A DNA stretch of 64,000 nt, from contig JANBPU010000049.1 of assembly GCA_027575805.1 (NCBI GenBank), forward strand, positions 1 through 64,000, written 5' to 3'. The notes beneath the pieces were generated by a model. It saw nothing but the letters and a program-made list of their open reading frames with translations. It did not search any database and had not been told where the DNA came from. Below, piece after piece: positions 1 to 8,928 of this stretch (its first letter is position 1; the number at the start of each line of letters is the position of its first letter). The translations under genes were made by a program, and so were the position numbers. This DNA is from Mycoemilia scoparia (Eukaryota > Kickxellomycota > Kickxellomycetes > Kickxellales > Kickxellaceae).

Positions 1-602
1 CACTTTTCCCCTTGTGTTTGATCACCCACTAATTTTGATCACACAGGGTGACTGATCACATTTTACTAGTAAATGGTGATCGCCAATTTGGCTGTGTTTG
101 CCCCTATAATCGTTGGCCACCAAAAGTCACCCTTCAAAAATTATGATCCATATTCTGATAATTTTGACACCTTTTCAAACTAAACACAACAAATTCCTTT
201 TGAATGTGCAATCTCCAATTTTTAGAATATTGCACTGTTTATGCATAAACCTTATTTTAACTTTACGCTTCAACAGTGCCAACCAAGTCACTATTAGTCA
301 CACCTATTATGTTTTTGCTATCATCAAATGTTCAATAGGAACCTATTTTTGTGACATATTCAACAATGCAGCTTTGTATGAGGAATTACCCACCAAACCT
401 AAAATTTCAAAACAGCCGATATTTCTTTCATATATAATTTTTCCAGGTATCACTGCTACCCAATATGTCATATTTTTAAATTGAACATCTCTTCTGTATT
501 ATCTGAACAATTCAAATTCAAAAATAGCCAACAAATACTAGTGCATGATAAAAGTATATATATATATATATATATGCCTCAGACTGAACTTTTCTATATC
601 GA
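1..602. other. Left-edge non-coding region
   Basis: No supported gene lies here. It contains a degenerate MITE-like copy near the left edge (listed separately) and a (TA)n tract at about 554-575. A 123-codon open frame starting at 113 begins inside the repeat and has no recognisable domain. The segment is AT-rich and lies downstream of the PEX11 stop. Confidence 0.6.
42..152 (+). repeat. MITE-like repeat family A, copy 1
   Basis: The right end reads GTCACCCTTCAAAAATTATG then ATCCATAT. This is the reverse complement of the terminus seen at 4403, 18343 and 39865. The interior (TTTACTAGTAAA; GGCTGTGTTTGCCCCTATAA) matches the copies at 18343 and, reversed, 4403. The left terminus is degraded. 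Confidence 0.7.
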
Positions 603-1636
603 CTATGCCATGAGCTTGTTAAAATGAGACTGTCCACCCATGAATGATGTTATGGTTCCTGCTAGCGCAACAATGCCCTCATTAACATCAAGGAAGCCTA
701 GCCCAGACAATGGGATCAACATATCTAGCGAATCTTGAACCAGCTGTCTCTTTACTGTAGTCAGTTGACTAAAATTCAAACAAAATATTGTATCAGCAAA
801 GTTATACATGTCATGAGCCAAGTTTTAAATGTATGCAAAGATGCTTACCGACTGACTATGGCTCTTTCAACCTCTTTTTCAGCAGGCTCAGATTTCTCAC
901 GTCGAAATGTTTCTTGTGCTCTATGTATGACAGACTCCTTTAGCTTCAAAGGAATCAATTGGTACATTCCTGATAGCCAAGAGCAGGTCAGCGCAATGAG
1001 CCAACCTTTGTGTGCCCTCCGAGCAAGCTCGGGGGCTGTGCTGTAGCTAACTATGTTGAAGGTCCGCAGCTAAATATACATGTGGTTTTTTATTTAATTA
1101 GCGGTGCAGTATGTGAATATGCCTGTGAGTCTGCATAATTGTGTATGCTTATATTCTTATGTAACCTCGCTTACCAAATTCAATGCATCAAAGAACAGAT
1201 ATCCCGCCATTGCCACCTTATTTAGTGTTGCCATGGTGGTAACAAACGTATCTCCGTCAACCTTTGCTGATTTGATGGCAAGATTTAGTGAGTCGATGAA
1301 ACGACCAAGACGAAGGACTACAAGCAAATAATGTTCCCATATATACACGTTTAGATACAGGAACAACAGCATAGAGCGTTGAATGCTAAATCTCCATATT
1401 TACTTACTCTTTCTTGTCTGCCCCATGGCCAGCTGTACGTTCTTTGTTTTTGTTACTATGTCTTTGCTGAAGTCATACTTTAGGAATATGTAGACTAGAA
1501 AGCGAGAAGCATATTGAATGAAGCGGTATGCTTTGTCACGCCCAATTATGGTGGTTGTATATTTTATGTATGATTGGATAAATGGATTGTCGAATATAAT
1601 TCTGGCGATATGTAGATTTGTCTTTGGTACAGGCAT
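603..1636 (-). CDS. PEX11: Peroxisomal membrane protein PEX11 (peroxisome elongation and division)
   Basis: Pex11 binds and remodels the peroxisomal membrane to start elongation and fission. Four exons on the minus strand (1408-1636, 1175-1317, 849-1069, 603-768) join without frame breaks into 252 residues, the usual Pex11 length. Exon 1 carries the family N-terminal block with the amphipathic helix region (GRDKAYRFIQYASRFLVY). Exon 4 carries the C-terminal block (LDMLIPLSGLGFLDVNEG followed by VALAGTITSFMGG), which is diagnostic for the family. All donors are GTAAGT or GTAAGC and all acceptors TAG. The start is the first ATG before the conserved block. A second peroxisomal gene (PMP47) lies 39 kb away, with no direct linkage. 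Family assignment is secure; which Pex11 paralogue it is cannot be told from one copy. Confidence 0.9.
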
Positions 1637-2100
1637 TTCGGGAAATGGTAGGAAAGAATGTGTTTAAATTAACGTATGCTTGACTAAAAATAAAGTTGTA
1701 TGTTGAAATGACAATAGTGAAAACAAAGAAGGACGAAAGGAAAAGAATATCAAACTTGCTCAAAAGCGTGATCCAAATGCCAGAATAGTAGTATTTAAAG
1801 CGAACAACATCTTGTGACATCGATATTTACTCAACAATTTAGGCTGCCCGAGTATGCGAATCGGGCTGTTTTTCTCCAAACACACAATCAAATGGCTCCT
1901 TTCACGGGCCAATACGCACTTTCCAGGGGCAAGCCAGTATGTATTTGAATTGCTTGTATAAAAATCGGCACATGAATATGTCAAGGCCTTTGGGCAATCC
2001 GGAAACTATTCTTTCAGTAGCAACACAGAAGATCGTGAAAGTGTGCTGAGACGTGACTGACCGACCACCAGGCCTGTGATGCTAGTGATTTTTTAGGTTA

Positions 2101-2238
2101 TCCACCAAAAGGGAACAGGAGGACACTCATATAATACCTGCAGACCATCCCATAACCTATATTTTTTAGCTGGAGCCTCAGTGATGATTGGCCAGTATCC
2201 AAGATTATATCCTGGTACCCTTTTAGAGGAGACTACTT
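2101..2238 (+). repeat. Dispersed repeat family B, copy 1
   Basis: The left end has CCACCAAAAGGGAACAGG and the right end GTACCCTTTTAGAGGAGACT. The ends are imperfect inverted repeats of each other (about 16 bases). The interior (CATAACCTATATTTTTTAGC; CCAGTATCCAAG) matches copies at 2256, 18198 and, reversed, 41945. Confidence 0.7.
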
Positions 2239-2255
2239 TGTCATTTGGCTAGTTC

Positions 2256-2425
2256 TCCATCAATTGGAAACAGACAAGCGTGCTCATACATTCCCTGCAA
2301 GACAGTTCATAACCCATATATTTTAGCTAGAGCCTGGCAAATTATTGGCTACTATCAAGGGCGTTATTCTGGTACACCTTCAAAGGAGATTCTGACATTT
2401 GGTTGACTTGGAAGCCCCAGCTACT
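2256..2425 (+). repeat. Dispersed repeat family B, copy 2 (diverged)
   Basis: It shares CATTCCCTGCA, CATAACCCATATATTTTAGC and ACCTTCAAAGGAGA with the other family B copies. It lies directly after copy 1 in the same orientation, so the pair looks like a tandem or double insertion. Confidence 0.6.
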
Positions 2426-2812
2426 ACCAACCAAAGAGGTTGGTGTGAGAGCAATAGTGCTCCACATCATACCTGTCCCACTCTGATCTAATCTGGGACT
2501 AACGATTTAATTACTTATCAATAAACAATAAGAGGAACAGAGCCATTACGACTCTATAGGCTTCTCCTCTTGCTCCTACCTATACAAACTCTCATAGTTG
2601 AAAGGCAGGTTTTTGTAAATAAAGCGATCAAGTGATCAGATTATTTACGCTAATGGACTTGTCATGTGATCTCGATGGTGGCTAATATGTAGTGACATAA
2701 TCATTCCTGGCAAAACAGTAAAAGGCTGCACGTATGCATTGGAGCTGCTCAATCTTTCCACCAAATAATTTTGATCTATAGTTGGTAGCTTTACATAAAT
2801 ATAGCACATATC

Positions 2813-3927
2813 ATGGTAAATGCAAGACATTATATTGTTGTCGTGACCGGTGCAGGCCGCGGGTTAGGGCGGGAGATCGTTAAACAGATATCCAGCACGT
2901 TTGTTTCCAGCAGCCCAAACACACGTGTTGAAGTAGTTCTTGTTGGACGAACCAAGAAGTCGCTTGAGGAGGTTGCCTCCGAAGTACAAGGAGAGAGAGT
3001 AAGAGGCTGGGTCTGCGATGATGTGGATCTTGGTGCGTCTGATTTGACTAGGCCTATACAGAGGGTCGAAAACACTCTAAAGGTAGGTGATAACAATTGG
3101 ATGTTTTTTTAGCCACTGGCGGCTTACTCATTCAGAATCGTTGTTTAGAAAAATATATGCATTGGTTTCTAGGAAGTCCAAGCTACCATAGCTGGCTCTG
3201 AACAAAAAGTGTCGATGGTGCTGGTACAGAACGCAGGAACACTTGGCGACCTCTCAATGAAGGTTGAGGACTATGATTATAGGCTAGTTGACGACTATTT
3301 CCGCCTAAACCTGACATCGTTTACTCTTTTATGGTAGGCAAACCAAGCCCCTGCGTATTAACGATATTACTTTATGGTCAAAGTGTACTAATCCATTTTG
3401 CTATCGATTTATGTATCACATTGTAGCTCCATGTTTATAAAACTGTGCAAGTCTGCAAAATGCAATGAAACGACGATTGTAAACATCTCATCGCTTCTGG
3501 CTATTGAAGCACATCCCTACTGGGGCCTCTATGCAACAGGGAAAGCTGCCCGCGACCATCTGATGAAGGTTATAGCTAAAGAAGAGGTATGTGGAAATGA
3601 ATATAGACAATGCGATGTCACATAGCCTATCCTGAAATATATCCCTCTGAATTCACGGCTTATAATGATAAAAATAATCAATAGGGTCCAGCCGTCCAGA
3701 CGTTAAGCTACGCCCCTGGTCCGCTGGACAATGACATGCAGGCCCAAGTGCGGAACACTCTTGGTGACCCTGAGCAGAAGCGCATATTCACGTTAATGGC
3801 CGAGAGCCGTACCCTTGTACAGCTAAACGACACTGCCAAAAAGCTGGCAAACATTTTGCTAAACAGCAAATTCAACTCAGGAAGCCACGTCGACTTCTAT
3901 GATGACTTGGCCCAGAATGCGCCATAG
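2813..3927 (+). CDS. Short-chain dehydrogenase, sepiapterin reductase-like
   Basis: Sepiapterin reductases are cytosolic NADPH-dependent SDRs of tetrahydrobiopterin metabolism. Fungal relatives include diketone reductases, so the substrate is inferred. Four exons (2813-3082, 3173-3333, 3427-3586, 3685-3927) give 277 residues. The nucleotide-binding motif TGAGRGLG is at residues 12-19, VLVQNAG replaces NNAG, the catalytic pair is S165/S166 in VNISSL, and the YxxxK motif is Y179-ATG-K183. The C-terminus YAPGPLDNDMQ is typical of sepiapterin reductases (PGxxxTDM-like). All introns use GTAGGT, GTAGGC or GTATGT donors. The first ATG lies just before the Rossmann strand, so the start is well fixed. 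Confidence 0.85.
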
Positions 3928-4312
3928 CCTTTTTCAACAGACTATTTCCTTTTTGTCTTGGACACGATTTCCCCTAATCTATCCATTTTGAATAGAAAGC
4001 ATATTCAGATGCACTGATTGAGAAACATAATAGCCAGTTAGGAATGTCCCATGATCTGGTATCAATGGAAAACCGGATTCCATAAAACCGGTGCTTCTAC
4101 CTCGAAAATGTTGATTCATGTGCCTATAAAGGCCATCAGAGATGTGTATGGTCGAATTTCACTACTGATCGGCCACACAGTGGCTGTGGGGTGGGTCCCA
4201 GAAAAATATACTACAATTTTGAATAACAGCTTTTAATGATGGCAAAAGTTCTGATGTGTGCCAAGATGTGTATCGTAAGAATTCTCTTGGAATCGAATCA
4301 AAGTTTTAAAGA

Positions 4313-4400
4313 ACAGGTCCACATATTTTGGCCCAATCACCAGTCATTTCATATATAATCCCTATAGGCCATTTTACCCAAGGTGATGATGTGGAACTTG
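4313..4400 (+). repeat. Dispersed repeat family C, copy 1 (diverged)
   Basis: CCACATATTTTGGCCCAATC, AGTCATTTCATAT and CCATTTTACCCAAGG follow in the same order as in the copy at 22193-22328. Confidence 0.55.
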
Positions 4401-4402
4401 GA

Positions 4403-4510
4403 CATATGGATCATAATTTTTGAAGGGTGACTTTTGGTGACCAAAGATTATAGGGGAAATCCCAGCCAAATGAGTGATTCTATAGCCCTTCAAAAATAAC
4501 TACCCATATT
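4403..4510 (-). repeat. MITE-like repeat family A, copy 2
   Basis: The left terminus is CATATGGATCATAATTTT then TGAAGGGTGA. The right terminus is GCCCTTCAAAAATAAC. The interior reads CTTTTGGTGACCAAAGATTA, the reverse complement of copy 1. About 107 bases long. Confidence 0.75.
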
Positions 4511-4642
4511 GTACTTTAGCAATGATGCGAAACAGTCTTTTCTTTTTAATGTATATATTATTGTTGTGATTGCTATTTGGTTCTTCCTAGCTATTACTTA
4601 TTATTATTTCATCTGTTTGTGTATGTATAATATACTTTGGTA

Positions 4643-4690
4643 ATAATTTTTGGGACCCATTTTGCCTAATTACTTGTGAAATAAAGTCAA
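4643..4690 (+). repeat. Dispersed repeat family C fragment
   Basis: GGGACCCATTTTGCCTAATT then ACTTGTGAAAT matches the 3' half of the copy at 22193-22328 (GGGGACCCATTTTGCCCAAG then GCTTTGTGAAAT). Confidence 0.5.
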
Positions 4691-5597
4691 ATGTTTCTTC
4701 TTGAACAATACCATGTCTCTGGCAGTATAGAGAAATTTTTAGTTTTGTGGCCATGATAGGGGTGACATCTTTCTATCACCACAATGTGGGGTGATCTGTA
4801 GTATGGCTGCAGGAGCGTGTCATGAGGCTTTTCGGACAGTGTGGTTCTATGTACTCTAGATTGACATAGTACCATCAAGGCCTGTTTTTCCTTTTTTCAA
4901 ATGTTTTTAGAGTGCCAGTTTGTTTTGCGAGATAGAATGAGAAATCGTGCTCGAGGGCCCATGCGCTGGAGCCAGCAGCCAGTCGTGACACATACACAAA
5001 TGCTTTAACCTCCACATGAAAAGTGATCCAAAATGTGCTTGGCTGTTTGGTGAGTGTGTGGTGTTTGACTAGGCGGCCGGATTTCGGGAAGTCATTTGAT
5101 TAGGCAAAGGACATAGAAAGAGCAGTCAACGGGGAAATCCGTGCTCAGCTTCGGTTTCTTTTACACTAATGCCGTACTCATTGCTCTTTGTTTTACCCCA
5201 AAGTGATAAGAGGCGTCAAATGTGTGAGAGCCTGTCGATCCACAGTTCATATGGCCACCCTCACATTCATTGGTCAGCCATTCCTGTCTCTTGGCAATAA
5301 TACTCATCAAGCTATTTAGCCCAGAGATATGCGGTGTATGTATGAGGAACAAAAGTTCAACGTTTTTCTCCAAGCACACTTTTCTTTTTAACCTTTTTGT
5401 TAAAGACTTTTTAGTACTTGTTTTTTAATACTTGTACGTGAAGGAGCAAACTTTTGCACAGCAGCTAATTGTTTGTGCCTCCCTTCACACATATATACCC
5501 ACACACATATTTGTGACCCAACCGACAAATTTTCGACTAATTCAAATTGCGCAAATTTTGATTTGCGCTGGTGATTTAAATTAAACGTTTCAATCCA

Positions 5598-7049
5598 ATG
5601 TCTCTTAGACGTCTTCCACAAGTAGCATTTCGCCGTCTTGTTCCAGCAATCACAACTGTTCCCAGCACAGTTGACGACCAGCTAAAACAGTACCTCGAGA
5701 AACATGGACACATCAATTTGAAGCAGGCCCTGGAGGCCAGCCAAGCCAAGAACTCTGGACCTAACCCCAACATCCTTTCGCTTTTGGGATCTGCAGGGAA
5801 AATACCTGCCTCTCACCAAACCTACCAGCCTGAGGACCGCATGTATGCCACCCAAGAAATGGCCATAACCGAGGGTATAACCACTGCCATTAACAATGCT
5901 CAGAATGCTCAGGTTAAGGCGCTGGGCTCGGACTGGGAGACCCTAGTTGCCGCTCTGAAGGCAGCCAATGTCAACAACGATGCTGCCATTACTGACGATA
6001 AGAGCAAAAGAAAGATTGCCAAGGCAACCAGCATCAGCTCTAGTCGCCAGAAGGGTGAAGATAATAATGCAGCTAAAGTAGTAAAGGAGGATAAACGCGT
6101 TGCGCTAGATGAGTCGATGCTGAGCGATTCTGATGCCCACCACGAAGACGATGCTTCCCTGTCTGACTTATCGGCAATTGAGCGTCGCCGTGAACAAAAC
6201 CGCCGCGCCCAAAAGAAGTTCCGTCAAAAGGACAAGGTTCGCCAAAAGGAAATCAAGTGGAAGGCCCAGCAGTATGACATAATGGAGCAGGAGACCAAGC
6301 GCTTCAAGACCGAGAACGATAACCTTCGTCAGGAACGCGACATATTGCGCATGGTGATGAAGTCTTTTGGTATTGAGGTTCCAAAGGGAATTGAAAAGAT
6401 AATATCCAATACATCTTCAGCGACTGACTCTCCAACCAAGAGCGTGTCTGAGGCAACCAACTCCGAGACATCATCAATGGCACAGACACCAGCAAATCAC
6501 AGCCCAGAAAACTTCCCTGACCTCACCCCTGTCGAAACACCAATGATGTCAGCCCTCTCTGACCCATCCATCACCGCTGAACCTTCTCAACCCCATAGAA
6601 TTGACCAGCGTTTCAACACCACTGCACTCTTTGATCCGGCTCTCTCCGCCTTGTTCGAGAACTCACTCGCTGCTTCTGCTCCAGAGCTAACACAAAGCAT
6701 GAGCGCTAGCGTCCCTGTTTCAAGTTCCGCATCCTCTAATACCAGTCAGTTTGGCATGATGCCTAAGAATGAACCTTTGATGACATCTCCAATTGGAGCA
6801 GTCACAGACTATTCTCCTCCACAATACACGGACGACTCTTTGGCCCTTCTTGATGCCTTCCTTAACCAATCGGACACAGATTTAAACAGCGGCATGCCTT
6901 TGTTCTCGGGAATCGATACAGCTGTGGGACAGGATCCTGCCTCATGGTCCATGATTTCTCCTGACTCTTCTAATACATCTACATCCACCACATCCCTTAG
7001 TAGCTTTGATAGCAGAAAGCGCTCATACCAGGACGCTATGCTTGGATAA
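5598..7049 (+). CDS. bZIP transcription factor (Pap1/Yap-like basic region) with an Arg-rich N-terminus
   Basis: A nuclear DNA-binding factor, 483 residues, single exon. The basic region is residues 195-215 with signature N201-x-x-A204-Q205-x-x-F208-R209, the fungal AP-1-like pattern. A leucine/aliphatic heptad zipper follows to about residue 260. Residues 265-460 are Ser/Thr/Pro-rich with acidic patches, probably the activation domain. I see no Yap1-type cysteine-rich domain. Residues 1-25 begin MSLRRLPQVAFRRLVPA, with four Arg and no Asp or Glu, which resembles a mitochondrial presequence. The next Met is M82, so the presequence-like part is not an obvious start artefact. A (TTT)-rich and TATA-like leader lies upstream. 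Target genes cannot be inferred. Confidence 0.85.
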   Translation: MSLRRLPQVAFRRLVPAITTVPSTVDDQLKQYLEKHGHINLKQALEASQAKNSGPNPNILSLLGSAGKIPASHQTYQPEDRMYATQEMAITEGITTAINNAQNAQVKALGSDWETLVAALKAANVNNDAAITDDKSKRKIAKATSISSSRQKGEDNNAAKVVKEDKRVALDESMLSDSDAHHEDDASLSDLSAIERRREQNRRAQKKFRQKDKVRQKEIKWKAQQYDIMEQETKRFKTENDNLRQERDILRMVMKSFGIEVPKGIEKIISNTSSATDSPTKSVSEATNSETSSMAQTPANHSPENFPDLTPVETPMMSALSDPSITAEPSQPHRIDQRFNTTALFDPALSALFENSLAASAPELTQSMSASVPVSSSASSNTSQFGMMPKNEPLMTSPIGAVTDYSPPQYTDDSLALLDAFLNQSDTDLNSGMPLFSGIDTAVGQDPASWSMISPDSSNTSTSTTSLSSFDSRKRSYQDAMLG

Positions 7050-8752
7050 TACATGATTTGGACAGCGGGAGCATCTTCTACATATGATAATTCCCCTATA
7101 TTTGATATTCTATACACGGTCTCTAAACTTCTCGCTTATTTTAGGCCTTTTCTTCGTTGCATTGAATGATCAGATATCCATTCGCCTATTTTTTTGTCAC
7201 TTTTACACCTGATATTTACCCTAGTCTTTTTATATATCTCTCTCCTTTTTTTGTAAACTCTGTCAATAAATAATATTTTATCTTTTAAATTGCAGTAACC
7301 CAGTGAGATCTATGACATCCAAGACAGCAATCTGGATTTTGGTTATTGGTGTGTTTCTGCCCATTACATTGTGGTTTTGCCTCCAAACATTGGAGGTTCT
7401 TTATATAGGAAAAACATTGTTCACACACCATACATATAAGGTACTATTTTGCAATGCCATTCTTTTCGAATGGACAAGTATTACTAGACTAGTAGTATAT
7501 ACTTAAATTTGACATGTATGGATGTATGAATATATATATATATATTATGAATGATTATTTTTGAAGAGTTGACTTTTACTAGTAGGCCAGTTCCATCATG
7601 CATATTGGTCAACCTATGTTATCATTGGCAATATTAGTTCAGCCCTTCAAAAGTAATCTCCCGTATATATTTGCCCACCAGTAGGTAGAAATTGTATTCG
7701 CTTTTTAACACATCTGTTGGTGTGCTTTGCATATCGGCAAATCGCATTGGCAATCAAGAAAGCGCTTGTGGGGGAATGCACAGTAAAAAAGCGGGAGATA
7801 TCCGGGAAAGGCTGCGATTCAATGTTTTGAATTAACTAATGAACGATAATCGTTGACTTGACAGTGTGGCAGCAAAGAAGAACCGATGGCATGATGGGGA
7901 GGAAGGTGGCGAGCACTTAGGCTCAGAGTGGGCAAATGCAGTGGGTGCAGAGCGTCTTGGTTGTGCAAATTGCTTTACAGCTTTCAATACCATAATTCCA
8001 GGCCGTAGAACTTATCCAATTGCATAAAAGAGCAAGGACCATACACAGATAACCCATGTGGCTACAACCTTTACCCACGCACATGTACCCTGGCACACTG
8101 GACTCACTGAATATTGCCCCAGTCTTTCAGTCACAACCTGTGTTTGTACCCCAAGTGCAAATAAAGCTATGCGAGCCGGCGAGTATTTCTCTGCAGGTCA
8201 ATGAGAGTATGGGGAATCTTGCAAGATACATCAGTCTATCAGGGCTGGATTATACCTTTTTTGAGACCAATTTGCCCAGAACCTCCTTTCTCTTACTGTC
8301 GTATTCCTTGTGTTTAACTGCTATTACTTTAGTCTTTTACTTTTCTGATACTACTACTATCTGCGGTCTGCATATATACACACACATCTTGACGCACTAT
8401 CGGATTTCGCCCAGGAACCACTAGCAACATATCTTTCAGCAGGCGCGCGTTCATACATATATATATACTGCCATCCTCCCTAGTGGTAGCAAAGTGCGGG
8501 GTGGGCCCTTTGGCTGATACGAAATACATCTCTTGCTTTATACATATTGTCGGGCCTGACCTACCATCCATACCCTTACCTTATAATCACAAGGAGCGCG
8601 TGTCCCAAAGCCAAATACATATATATCTGCACATCTGTGATTTTCGTTATAAATACCAAGAGCACGATTAATCATCAGCATCTGAGAAGACCAAGTTCTT
8701 TGATTTCATCCTTAGATTATTACACATTTCAAGATATATCCAGAATTGCAAG
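7050..8752. other. Intergenic region and likely 5' leader of the 8929 gene
   Basis: About 1.7 kb. It contains the bZIP 3' UTR (AATAAATAATAT near 7265), an (AT)n tract near 7530-7546 and a family A repeat at 7548-7668. Open frames at 7303 and 8056 show no domain. The 8056-8424 frame probably belongs to the leader of the next gene. Confidence 0.5.
7548..7668 (+). repeat. MITE-like repeat family A, copy 3 (second subfamily)
   Basis: Termini are TGATTATTTTTGAAGAGTTG and AGCCCTTCAAAAGTAATC. The interior (TTTTACTAGTAGGCCAGTTC; CATGCATATTGGTCAACCTA) matches the reverse complement of copy 5 at 39865-39988 almost end to end. These two define a subfamily distinct from copies 1, 2 and 4. Confidence 0.75.
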
Positions 8753-8926
8753 GTAAGCGATATATCTGTATACACATTGTTGATGCACCCATACACCCTT
8801 CATAGAGGCCCTAGTATGGTTGATGCCGATTTTATCCACAACAATCAAGCCGGAATATACCACAGCCATTGTCCCTTATCCCTTGCAATTTGCTGACCAT
8901 TTACAAATTATATACTGGGGCTATAG
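8753..8926 (+). other. Probable 5' UTR intron of the 8929 gene
   Basis: The donor is GCAAG|GTAAGC at 8753 and the acceptor GGGGCTATAG at 8917-8926, two bases before the ATG at 8929. Removing it brings a short leader next to that ATG and removes the weaker upstream codons at 8869-8928. Confidence 0.5.
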
Positions 8927-8928
8927 AA

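Larger units (their letters stand above)
1637..2812. other. Intergenic region between divergent PEX11 and SDR genes
   Basis: About 1.2 kb without a supported gene. It must hold both promoters. Two copies of repeat family B lie at 2101-2238 and 2256-2425. Minus-strand open frames at 1536-1984 lie upstream of PEX11 and have no domain. Confidence 0.6.
3928..5597. other. Intergenic region upstream of the bZIP gene
   Basis: About 1.7 kb with no supported gene. It holds remnants of repeat family C (about 4313-4400 and 4643-4690) and one family A copy (4403-4510), so about a fifth is repeat-derived. The 3' half (4900-5597) is the probable long 5' leader and promoter of the bZIP gene. Confidence 0.55.

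Noticed and set aside
113..484. 123-codon plus-strand open frame
   Set aside because: It starts inside a repeat, is AT-driven (Ile/Phe/Asn-rich), has no domain and no splice context.
8056..8424. 122-codon frame before the 8929 gene
   Set aside because: No domain, no splice link to 8929; more likely part of the promoter or leader.
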